The position numbers and the translations under genes are program-made. Below, in pieces: positions 23,201-33,985 of a DNA stretch of 64,000 nt. The DNA is taken from positions 21,519,267 through 21,583,266 of the forward strand of contig JAAOOA010000127.1 of NCBI GenBank assembly GCA_012861695.1, given 5' to 3'. Positions within the stretch are counted from its first letter, which is position 1; each line of letters begins with the position of its first letter. The stretch comes from Trematomus loennbergii (Eukaryota > Chordata > Actinopteri > Perciformes > Nototheniidae). Under the pieces are notes generated by a model that worked only from the letters and a program-made list of their open reading frames with translations, searched no databases and was not told where the DNA came from.

Positions 23201-26200
23201 AATTCCCAAACCCTACATTCCTGAGACATACTTTTTCATGACAAACATAGGAAAACATCTCGTAGCTTGAAAAATGACAAATAATTAAGCAAAAATAATT
23301 AAACAAAATGCCTCTTGAGGGCATGAAGTGACAAAAACGTTCAACATGTCTAAAGCCCATTGTAATTTCAGGCTGATATTTCCTCACAGCAGCAGCCGCA
23401 CACCTTTAGTTAATCTGCCAAAAAGGCCACATTATTGACCCGAAAGTACACAAAAAGCACACTTCAGATACTCAAGGTCCTTGAGATGCTTCACGCTTTG
23501 AAATTTCACCAATATCTGTTACGGTTCTTCAACAAAACGTTCACATGTAACAGGTTTATCTCTCATTCAGAACAATGCAAATGCTCTCCTCTCACTGATT
23601 ACTGCACGCTGACACGTTGTTAGCTCAAATATAAACACCTGTGTCATGGAACACATGATGTCATAACTCCAACTGACATGCTCAGAGCAGCAGACTTCAG
23701 ATAATGGTTAATGGTCCTGCCCTCAACAGCTCTACGTCAATTATGGGGTGTCATCATATGCCGTTTCCGAGAGAGAGGGCGATCAAGAGGAGAGAGAGAG
23801 GGCGATCAAGAGAAGAGAGAGAGGGCGACCAAGAGAAGAGAGAGGGTGATAGAAGAGGCAGAGGGTGATCAAGAGAAGAGAGAGAGGGCGATCAAGAGAA
23901 GAGAGAGAGGGCGATCAAGAGAAGAGAGAGAGGGTGATAGAAGAGTGAGAGGGTGATCAAGAGAAGAGAGAGAGGGCGATCAAGAGAAGAGAGAGAGGGC
24001 GATCAAGAGAAGAGAGAGAGGGTGATAGAAGAGTGAGAGGGTGATCAAGAGAAGAGAGAGAGGGCGATCAAGAGAAGAGAGAGGGCGATCAAGAGAAGAG
24101 AGAGAGAAGAGAGAGAGGGCATCAATGTTGATGTCTTGAAATTCATCTGTGAATTGTAATATATATAACAACACCATGTCAAAACGATGTGATATGTGAA
24201 TTCATAGTTGCCTCTAAACGACATTCAGTTAACTAAGAAAGGTGGTTTGTAGGGTTGTGCTTCTCCTTAGAGCTCAGGCTATTTTCATCCCTGAGAGTGC
24301 AGGCTATGGTTTCCTCTCACCTGTTTCCAATTATGCTTCATGTCAGTCGGGCTGTCGGCTCATAGTGCAGTGGATGAATCTGTGTCCTCGTGGGGTTGGC
24401 TTCTCTAATCCTCCCTTTGTTACTGACTGTCAGTGTCCATGGGTGGCTTAGCTTAATACACTCTCTGGCCCAAGCTTTAACAGCCAGCTTTCCCTTTACT
24501 CATTCACATCCAACATTAGGGCTGTGCAATTAATCGTATTTTAATCTCGATTACGATTTTGGCTTGCAACAATTACGAAAACAGCGTAATCGAAATAAAA
24601 CGATTATTTTGCTGTATTCCCTTTCGCAATGATGCTCTCAATTTGTGTTGCGTTATACATCCTGCCCGCGCGTGCGCTTTCACCCCTCCCTAAAAGCCCT
24701 CTCGGCCAGGTTGTGTTGTGACTTGCAGTCTGTTTAATAAATCCATATAACACGTTATAAGGGAAGCTTTAGTTGCCATGTCTTTATTCTCCGGTCCTCC
24801 ATGCTCCGGTCTCTAGCGTTCAGTCAACTTTTACTAACCTCGTCAAACCGGCATCTCTTAGCTCGCTACTTCCGGTTTCCGGATAATATAAGGGGTTACC
24901 AAAATAAGAGTACTGCGTGTAGCAGTATAATTAAACATGACAGGTTGTGAGTGACATTAGTTATCATATTTATAATATATGTTTAGTAGGTTGTGGAAGT
25001 GCGCTCCAAAATATTTGTTGATCTTTATTGGTATTTATTTTTTATATTATTTATTTAAATGTAGATATAAATGTATAATTTTAATTTTAATTAATTTTTA
25101 TTGGTTTTTCAGTTGAATTATACTTAAAGTTCAGGGTAATCAACTGTTACAAACAACGAACAACCTTTTTTAAAAAAGTTCAATAAATTGATGTTTTCAA
25201 AGTCAATGAATTTAATTTAATGTTTTAATAATCGTGATATTGACCAAAAATAATCATGATTATGATTTTTGCCATAATCGCACAGCCCTATCCAACATAC
25301 ATACACACACACACAAACACATAAATACATACATACACAAACACGCACACACATGTCACAAGCTAGTGCTTAGATATACGTTCTATCCCTTCATTGTTTT
25401 TTCATGTCTTTATATTCTCTTTTCAGTTCACCTTCCTTTTTTGTTTTCCTTTCCACTGTTGCGCTGAGATGTTTAGGTTTCAGGGTTTAAAATAATGTAA
25501 TATAACAGGTAAACATACGATTTCAAATTGAAATGTAGTCATAAGTCATTCAGGGCCACAGTGTTTGACACATTGTTGTGTTTCCTCTTTCTGTATCTCT
25601 CTAGATGTTCATTGCTTCCTTGTCCTTCGCTTACTTTGCCAAGGCTTTATCTGGCAGCTACATGAAGAGCACAATTACACAACTAGAAAGAAGATTTGAC
25701 ATCCCCAGTTATCTGATCGGAATCATAGACGGGAGCTTTGAAGTAGGTGAGTATCTCAATTCGTTATTGCAAATGTGTCTCTCTATTTACTGGCTAAATA
25801 GTTTTGGAGCATTAAGATGCTAATGCCGATAAACCAAGAATAAGTATTTGCATGCCTGAGAGCACTAAAGCATCCGCACAACGCCCTCTGAGCTTACCTG
25901 AGTACCTAGTTGACTCTTAATGAGCCAGAAACCCTTTGAAGGGTAGAACATTTACTGTAGGCTGGAAATGGAGGGATTTTGTGATGGTTGGTTCAAATGC
26001 ACAACAGACTGGGGACTAGACTTCAAATACTGCCTTTTTATGCTCTAGATACATAAGTTTATTCACACTGGCTTTGATCAAAACCTATACAGTTCTCTGG
26101 TAGGTCAAATACTGATACTGTAAATTATAGACACCCATTTAGCAGTGGTATGTAGACGCACAAAAAAGCATTAATGTGCCCACCTTGGAGGTATAATTTA

Positions 26201-29200
26201 GCTGCGGACTGTTTACTAATATACCCTTGGTTAAATCAAGGCGAATGTCTGTTATGGTTGTCTAAATATAAATTAATATCCCTTGTTTTGAAATCTCTTG
26301 AAGATAGCGTTCATGCGGTTCGGCAGCTTAATCAGAACAATACACAGGGTTCACAAGAGGTTTTAATCATCAACTTGTTTCATTTAGATAATTGATTCTG
26401 TATTTTCTCTCTGAAGAATACTATACTAGTATACATTTGTTCAACATTGACTCACCTCTGTCTTCTTTACTGATCATCTCAACCTTGTAGGGAATTTGTT
26501 GGTCATTGCCTTTGTGAGTTATTTTGGTGCCAAACTCCACCGGCCCAAGATCATAGCAATTGGTTGTGTGTTGATGTCCTTTGGGACCTTCTTGATCGCC
26601 ATGCCCCATTTCCTCATTGGCCGGTAAGATAAATGTCAAATCTGTATGCATGCATGCATTGTAGCTCACAAACTTCTCCCATGTACAGTATTTATTTCAT
26701 TTAAGTATTCAAGCACCACAAAGCCAATGTATTGACTGTAATGCATTTTTTAAATGATGTTTGTATTTGTGCTTCACTATGTGAGTATCTAACGATACCT
26801 GATGCTTTCTCCCTTCCCTTGTTAACAGTCACATTGGTATTTTGTACGCAGCTATAAGATCGAAACATCAGTTAGATGGTCAGTGAATTCAACCAATAAC
26901 CTCTCTCCATGTCCAGCAAGCTCACCTGAGTCCACCAGGGCAGGTGACAGACCCTCGTTACTGAACTCTAGAGGTAAGATTAGGCTGCTTAGCAACACAA
27001 AAAAAAACACAAATATGGGAATATTGGCAAATTCTTTCTTTCTACTTTACTCTGACTTTCCTAGAGTTTTGTCATTGAGATATGATGCACCAAAACCAGA
27101 TTTCTCATCATGGTTGATAATATGAATTAACAAAAAAAAAAACGAAGTAATATAGAAGAGAATGCATACATTCAATTAATTGTCAGTTTTTTTACCATTT
27201 TCAAGAGGGTTTGACTTCTCAATACTTAATCCACTTCAAATGTCTTTTTGAACTGCAGGCTGTGAGCGAGAGTCCAGTGTTTCAATGTGGATTTATGTGC
27301 TTCTGGGAAATATCCTGCGGGGAATTGGAGAGACTCCAGTACAGCCTTTGGGAATCTCCTATATTGATGATTACGCACAAACAGAGAATGCTGCCCTCTA
27401 TATTGGTAATGCACCTTACTCATTTGCTATGTTAGTAGCTTCATGTGGTATCATTAATAAAGGTCACTTCATTATCATTGCCGTTCCTTCAATAAGTGGA
27501 TTTCTATTACATTTGTGTTATAAGAAAAGAGGTTTTTATGTTCAGGCAACCAAGAAACAATTGCTTTTTACATTTTAGGCTATTTCAGCAGCTATATATG
27601 ATGTACTAAGGATGAATTGGGATTTTTTTTATTTAACCAGATGAAAACATTGAGACAAAATCTAATTTACAATGCTGACCTGGCCAAGAAGGCAGCAACG
27701 TTACACGTTCTTACACATAACACAGACATATAAAATACAGAAAACACAACTAAGTAAACAGAAAGACGAAAAGCAGTCACTACATTGTGCACATTTGGGA
27801 CAGTAAGGTACACTACTTATTACTGCAAGAGCAGCTGGTGGTAAGGACCTCAGACAACTTCAATTGAAAACAGGCTATTGGGACAAGTGCCCTCAGTTTG
27901 AGGCTTGATTGAAGGTCATTCCAAGACCAAGGAGCATAATAAAAAAGACTCCTTTTTCCAGCCTCAGTCCGCACAGCAGGTACCTGGAACCATATCCAGG
28001 CACTGGTTCTGAGTCACTAACTGGAGCAAATCTGGCACAAATATACAGTGGAAGCTTACCTAAAATGGCTTTATACAATAATAAATACCAATGCTGCATC
28101 CTACGCATAGTAAGTGAGGACCATCCAGTTAGGCTATACAGTTTGCAATGATGAGTCCGATAGGGGGATAAGATGACTACATGTTTAATGCATAGTGTAC
28201 ATGCTTTTGCTAAAAGAAAACAGACTTGGATTGATTGTATTCAAAAAGGGAATGTATTGCAGTACAAATACAGAATAATAATTAAGCATAGGATGTTATG
28301 TTTGTAGGTGCTAGATGTGGATAAATTAAAATACATTTCTTTGTTGTATATTCTAGGATGTGTCCAAACCATATCAATTATCGGTCCTGTCTTTGGGTAT
28401 CTGCTGGGGTCTCTGTGTGCCAAGATCTACGTTGACATTGGCTATGTTGACTTGGGTATGTAATCTGACTGATAACCATGACTGATTCATGACAATGTTA
28501 AGATTTGTAAACTGTTGTTGTGGATTATCGATTGTTCACGCTGCAGAAATGCACTCACACTTCTCTGTTAAGAATTGGATTGAGAAATAGGTTGCTGTAC
28601 ATGGGGATGCTAGAGCTGTGCCAGACACAACACACCTGCCAAGTGGAAATGATTTAGAGCAGAGTAAATCCTGTCATACAGTTCATTCTGAAAGGGAAAC
28701 GCATTAAAGCTGTTCTAACACAATTAGATCAGAAATCTTTATTAATCCCTAATACGGAAAATCTTTTGGTTCCAAATCAACTCATACATACAATACATTT
28801 ACAGTTAATAACAAATACATAGACACAATGAAAAAAAGGCAGTTAAAGTCAGGTAACATCACCTCATGTTTAGACATTTTGACTTTGAACATTATAAGTG
28901 TATGTAAGGCACTTTAAAAATGTATAAATTCTGTTTTTAAATATATAATATATGTAAAATAATAATAATAAAACAGGACTAAAATTCATCAAGATGTCGC
29001 AATAAAGTCCCATGACATATTTCCATTTCAGTCCTGAAGTATTCAAAAGGAGTAGGCAGGCAGGAGTGCGGCTGACACGCATAAAGCAAACTACATTTCA
29101 TGATGAACATATGTGCTAACAGGAGTCTTATCTTTTCAGAGACGCTGACCATTACCCCTAGTGATGCCCGCTGGGTGGGTGCATGGTGGCTGGGCTACCT

Positions 29201-32200
29201 TATCGCTGGGATCATCACCCTCATGTCTGCAGTTCCTTTCTGGTTCCTGCCAAAATCACTGCCCATGCCCGTGGATAAACACGATAGCAGCTGCACTGCC
29301 GAGCAAACCAGGTTTATCAAAGATTCCCCAACCATGGAGCACAAGTTCAGACCTGAGGAGCCGGCTAATCTACAGCAGATGGCCAAAGGTATGATTATAG
29401 TCACACCAAGTTAAAATTATGTACATTTTGAATGTGAGTAGTGGCATCATAATCTGTATGGAGTCTTAAGTAAATCTTAAAGGTTGTCAAAAATTATATT
29501 TTCCTTATATCCATTAACAAAACACTATTCAAATAAACTTAAGGTCTGTTATTTTCAACATATTTGTAATCTGTAAATTATTAAAAGGTTTAGAAAAGCA
29601 TCAAAAATCTTAGTTGTAAGTAAATCAAAGCCTATTTTTAAGTGGTTTCATTAACTTCCCCACACAGAATTTATGCCCACATTGAAGAGCCTCCTTGGAA
29701 ATCCTGTGTACGTCACTTTTTTATGCGTGACCATCATTCAGTTCAACTCTCTCATCGGGATGGTGACCTACAAACCCAAATACATCGAGCAACACTACGG
29801 CCAGTCAGCATCAAAAGCCAATTTCCTCATGGGTAAGCAGACTGTTTATTACCAATGTTTAAAAATATGTTTTGTCTGTCTGTCTGGTCATTTCATCTTG
29901 GTAGATGAGCCTGTGTTGCTTCACTGTAAGACAAGTATTTAAGGAATGCAAAGAAATGAGAGCTGTATGATCATCATAATGGTTTCATGAGCCAGTGTTT
30001 GATGAATTGTGTATGTGCTGACTCCCACATCCCTCTCAAGTAAACACTGCAGCTTCTAAATGACAGCCAGGTTTAATGAAACCATTGGACATTGAGTACT
30101 TCTGTTTATTGGCATTTATTTAAAAAAGCACTTTTTTCTTAATAAGACTCATTAATTAGTCAACCCACATAACAGCATAAGTAAAGTTAGACGAGTAGAA
30201 ATGCATTTATTCTTTTCTCTAACATCAAATGTCATTTTCATGTTTCATGCCATGACTTCAATACACTTTGCATTAAATATGAATGAGACTACTACTATCA
30301 TATGAATAAGTGCTCTGACTTTGATTTCTTTTAGGGAGCAATGTTGCTGCCTGGTACTGCTAGTTCATGTTATATCCTCCTCCTCTGTTCCTTTAAGAAT
30401 CTATTATATTCTGTGGTTTGTGTAGGCATGATCAACATCCCGGCTGTGGCCCTTGGGATGTTCTCTGGAGGGGTTGTCATGAAGAAGTACAAGCTGGGTA
30501 TCATGGGAGCAGCTAAATTTGCCTTTGGGACCTCCCTGCTGGGCTTCTTCCTGTCGCTCTTCTTCTTCGCCATGGGCTGTGAGAACTCCAAGGTGGCAGG
30601 CGTCACAGTCTCATATACCGGGTATGTGAAGTCTGGATACACTTCCTCATGTCTTAGTGGAATATGTAACATCAGAGGAAGGAGCTACAGTGGGTTTGAG
30701 TTTGGGGAAATTCTAAAATTATTCAGTACAGCCAACACACATCTCTTTCGTGTTTTGTTGCCTTTCTTTGCCTTTATTTTCATACTCCTTGCACATTAAT
30801 GGTTGTAGCTTCATATTTGATGAATTTTTCACATGAGCTGTCAATAATATATGCATGTTCTTCATGTTGTCCCATGCAGAGTCGAAGGCTTGTCTTATCA
30901 GGAACAGTCTCTCTTCTCTGAATGTAATTCGGGCTGCTTGTGCTCCATAAGGGATTGGGATCCAGTGTGCGGAGAGAACGGGATCACCTACGTGTCCCCT
31001 TGTTTGGCCGGATGCTCCTCGTCCACTGGCTCCGGCAAATATACGGTGGGACATCCACCACTGATTTCATGTCACATCCAGATTTCCCAGTATAATTTAT
31101 TTACAAATTGAGCTCAATAACATTACATGTCACTTGTTAGACGCTTTTATCCAAAGCGACTTACATACTCAATACTGTGGGCAATCCCCACAGGAGCAAT
31201 TTGGAGTGAAGTGTCTTGCCCAGGGACACAACGACATGCTGACTGCAGTGGGGTTTGAACCTGTGACCACCTGATCCGAACACCACAACACAACCCACTG
31301 CACCACACGCCTCCCTCCCTAATTGCAACATTTTATCTCATACCCATTTTCCCTGAGGCCTACAGATTAACAAATTACATTTCAGATGTATTTGCGCTAC
31401 TTTTCCCTTGAAAGTGTGTCATCTATCATTCATGAACTGTTCTTGTTTAGGTGTTTGCGAATTGCAGTTGTGTAGCACTGCCTGACACCCAACAAGTCAA
31501 CCTGACGGCCTCTCTGGGACAGTGTCCACGCAGTGACAGCTGTGACAAAGTCTTTCCTTACTTCCTGGCCCTGTCAGTCCTCAGCTCCTTCATCATCTCT
31601 CTGGGAGGAACACCAGGCTTCATGCTGCTCGTCAGGTTCGTCTTCAAACCCCTTGTGGAATCATTGGACTCAATCCACATACAGCAATACGTTGGAGCAA
31701 CACCTCATCTTGTCTTTCTTACATCTCCAATTGATTGAAACTTGAATACGATACAGTCTCATCAATGGAGATATTTCACAAATAAAATAAAAAGTCAGGA
31801 ATTAGAAGTTTGCATGAAAGCATTTTGTAATGCTATTTCTTAGCGTTTTTTATGTCTTCTCGTACAAAAAGTGTATCTCATTATTCTTATTGAAGTGTTA
31901 TAAGGTATACAAGTTGAATTTCCTTTTAACCGCCTCATTATTGTCTCCATAGGTGTATTAGGCCTGAGCTGAAATGCTTTGCTCTTGGAATCCACTCGTT
32001 GGCCACTCGTACCTTCGGTGAGAAGCTTTTTGGTATTCTGTACATTACTGTCTAGTTAGTGCAAATGTCAAACAAACAGAAATCTCCTAAGAGCTGACAT
32101 TCAGAAGCAGATGGACTAATGTGTGTGTATGGAAAAAAAATATTTTAAAGATTATTTTCTGTCACCAAGTGTTTTAGGCACATATTTTCCATTAAAAAGC

Positions 32201-32953
32201 TTTATATGAACCCTTATTATAACCAATACAATAAGTATGTTTGGTCATTTTATAATGTCACAAATGATATCACTTCGAAGCAACCCTTTATGTGTTCTTT
32301 GTTTGAAGTAACAACATATTTTGAATTTCAAAACAGCTGGAATACCTGCCCCGATATACTTTGGAGCCATAATCGACACAACCTGCCTCAAATGGGGGAA
32401 TAAGATGTGTGGAGGAAGAGGAGCTTGCAGAATATATAACACCTCAGCTTACAGGTAAATTGATTAGTAGAACTTTATTTAAACGCTTTATGGAATATCC
32501 AATCGAATATCTTGTACAGAGATCACTTTCAAACAAGACAAAACATCTATGACCAAGGCAGCTGTCCTGGTAGGCTGCAATGCTTATTTAAAAAGTATTA
32601 GATAGATGAAATATAAGGTGTTATTGTTGCTATACCCTTACCACTAGTGATTCAAAAATAATAGTTTAACCCATATTTTGCCAATTGCTGATTGTCCCCT
32701 TACTGTATTGCTTCCTTTTTTCTGCAGGACACTGTACCTGGGCCTGACTCTGGGCTTACGGACAGCCTCCTTCTTCCTATGTTATCCAGGCTTTGCTCTA
32801 CTTAAAAGACACATTAAGATGGAGGAGAGAAATGCTTTGACCAATGGCAGTGCAGAGTTGGAGTCTTTAAGAAAAGAGGAGAACAGCTCCACACACTGTG
32901 AGCAGTTTATTCCGGCCTCGGACTGCATTCCTGACCGAGAGACTCGCTTGTGA
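20296..32953 (+). CDS. slco1c1: solute carrier organic anion transporter 1C1-type (OATP1C1), complete, 14 coding exons
   Basis: OATP1C1 is a 12-TM plasma-membrane carrier that brings thyroxine and organic anions into brain and endothelium. Exons: 20296-20391, 25605-25746, 26491-26623, 26852-26973, 27259-27405, 28357-28455, 29140-29388, 29668-29832, 30426-30621, 30880-31045, 31451-31635, 31953-32017, 32337-32454 and 32728-32953. They sum to 2,109 bp with continuous phase: 702 residues plus stop, close to human OATP1C1 (712). The superfamily signature [13 protein letters not shown] is at residues 255-267. The large Kazal-like extracellular loop carries ten cysteines between 465 and 536 (including [12 protein letters not shown]) and sequons at N509 and N522. 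The protein ends in ETRL, a class I PDZ-ligand pattern. The ATG at 20296 is preferred; a second Met at codon 4 is possible. Fish have several SLCO1 paralogues; adjacency to pde3a and close loop similarity favour 1C1. Introns over 300 bp hold only the repeats listed. Confidence 0.93.
22136..22340. repeat. probable dispersed repeat beginning AAAGGGACAGTTCACC
   Basis: The block starting AAAGGGACAGTTCACCCC and continuing with AATACATATTTTTC resembles the end of a very common fish non-autonomous DNA transposon. I could not find the matching inverted end with confidence, so the right boundary is arbitrary. Confidence 0.4.
22730..23130. repeat. possible dispersed repeat with 'GAAGTCAATGGAG' segment
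   Basis: Sequence style (ACATTCCACATCGCAG, AACGTTCAGCTCGGTCG, TTGAAGTCAATGGAG) is reminiscent of multi-copy fish repeats, but no termini or target duplication were found. Only a repeat-library comparison can settle it. Confidence 0.3.
23769..24121. repeat. purine-rich minisatellite with 88-bp higher-order period
   Basis: Basic units of about 23 bp of the form GGGCGATCAAGAGAAGAGAG alternate with a shorter variant GGTGATAGAAGAGTGAGAG. The block beginning GGGTGATCAA recurs at 23863, 23951 and 24039, exactly 88 bp apart each time, so the array has a second-level period. One strand is almost pure purine apart from the CGATC/TGATC step. It translates into Arg/Glu-rich repeats on both strands, with no sign of being a gene. 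Confidence 0.9.
24517..25290. mobile_element. hAT-type MITE, longer copy
   Basis: A 774-bp element with terminal inverted repeats TAGGGCTGTGC / GCACAGCCCTA and sub-terminal AATCG-rich repeats. It is flanked by a perfect 8-bp duplication TCCAACAT (24509-24516 and 25291-25298), diagnostic of hAT-superfamily insertion. No transposase ORF is present, so it is non-autonomous. A 290-bp relative lies at 45063-45352. Confidence 0.88.
25297..25356. repeat. CA/CATA simple repeat
   Basis: Imperfect run of ACACAC and ACATACATAC units immediately right of the hAT MITE, inside the slco1c1 intron. Confidence 0.7.
27618..28200. repeat. possible retroelement fragment in slco1c1 intron
   Basis: The stretch beginning TTTTTATTTAACCAGATGA and including GACCTGGCCAAGAAGGCAGC resembles a common fish retroelement 3' region. 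The right boundary and orientation are uncertain. Its short ORFs on both strands (27893-28151) are not slco1c1 exons. Confidence 0.4.
28730..29090. repeat. possible dispersed repeat (CTTTATTAATCCC block)
   Basis: The TCTTTATTAATCCCTAATAC segment and the following CATACATACAATACATTTAC look like the end of a multi-copy fish element. It fills the intron before exon 29140-29388. No termini confirmed. Confidence 0.3.
31122..31320 (-). mobile_element. tRNA-derived SINE, minus orientation
   Basis: The plus strand carries TTTATCCAAAGCGACTTACA, GTGTCTTGCCCAGGGACACA and GGGGTTTGAACCTGTGACC, the familiar blocks of a common fish SINE. Read on the minus strand, GGTTCAAACCCC is a polymerase III B-box and TGGTGCAGTGGGTTG is A-box-like, so the tRNA head lies at the high-coordinate end. 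It sits in the slco1c1 intron between exons 30880-31045 and 31451-31635. Confidence 0.75.
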
Positions 32954-33085
32954 TGAACAGAGGAAAACACACTGTGGACTCTTTTCATAGCACACAGAGT
33001 ATATATTTGTACAGGATTTGTTAGACAATGAGTCATCTTAAGAATGTAATTGTGCTGTATTTTTATGTTGGTCCTGGTTTTTTTG

Positions 33086-33091
33086 ATTAAA
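33086..33091 (+). terminator. poly(A) signal of slco1c1 (ATTAAA)
   Basis: ATTAAA lies 133 bp after the slco1c1 stop in otherwise plain sequence. It is the first plausible poly(A) signal and would give a short 3' UTR of about 160 bp. Confidence 0.5.
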
Positions 33092-33109
33092 CTTGATAAC
33101 ATAGATTTT

Positions 33110-33985
33110 TGGATTCATGATGTATTATGGTGCCTGAATAAGATGGTTAAACGCTGTCATGGGAGTTGTGGCTTTGCTTTTAGCTCAGAAGAGATACTTT
33201 ATTGAACAGGTTTGTAGACTTTTACAGCTGTTGATATTGCTACACCCAGGCTAAGACAATATTTTCTGTGAACAAATAGACTCAATAAGCAGATCAGAGC
33301 AAGAGCAGCACAGAAAACAGCTGCCCTCTGCCCTCTCTCTTACATTTAATCATTGTTGGTGTCAATGTGCTACTAGCCTCTTTAAACAAATAAACAAGTA
33401 ATGTCATAATTGATCTCAGCATGACAAGACGCATGACAATTGTTGCGGGTTTTATGTGTTTATTTGTGTGTCATATACAGAACCAAATTGTCAACAAATT
33501 ACAAAATGTCAAGAGAAGCCAGAACAGCAATCTTTATTTTAAATGTAATTAGTATATTAAAGGTATTATGGCTTGAAGATAGATCTACCATTCCAAAATG
33601 CTCAGTAATATTCAAAGGCACTTTATTCAAAACATTTGAACATCTTTTAAAACAAGTTGAGTGCTCTCCTCCCTTTACAAATTTCAGAATGCATAGCAAT
33701 TCACAAACCGGTTAACAATCTCTCTGCAGTGACACAAAGTTAAGCATAATAGCATAATGTATTTCTTGGATGTTGTTTCAGTCATAATCCAACGTTAGCA
33801 TGGGTCCCTGAGACAACATTTAAACTCATTTGTACACTTCTAATTCTTAGTTACATGCAAAGCAACTACAAAAACATATTTAAACAAACACTCTGCATAT
33901 AACACACAGTTTTAATGTGATGAGAAGAAAAGGTATCCCTGTACTGAGGAGAAACCTTACAACAATAGTCTCTGTGTTCATGTGG
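33110..33985. other. slco1c1 / bcap29 tail-to-tail interval
   Basis: Probable bcap29 3' UTR and short spacer between two convergent genes. Minus-strand AATAAA signals (read as TTTATT) lie at 33622-33627, 33533-33538, 33459-33464 and 33198-33203; which is used cannot be told. No other gene is seen. Confidence 0.5.

Larger units (their letters stand above)
20392..25604 (+). other. large slco1c1 intron after first coding exon
   Basis: This 5.2-kb intron holds a possible dispersed repeat starting near 22136, another around 22730-23130, the 88-bp-period minisatellite at 23.8-24.1 kb, a hAT MITE at 24.5-25.3 kb and a CA/CATA simple repeat. No coding exon is seen; the arginine/glutamate-rich ORFs come from the minisatellite. 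Confidence 0.6.

Noticed and set aside
23711..24177. Long Arg/Glu-rich ORFs on plus and Leu/Ser-rich ORF on minus strand
   Set aside because: They are translations of the purine-rich minisatellite, with no non-repeat domain or splice support.
27893..28151. ORFs inside a slco1c1 intron as extra exons
   Set aside because: Neighbouring exons 27259-27405 and 28357-28455 join in phase without them, and the sequence looks like a dispersed repeat.
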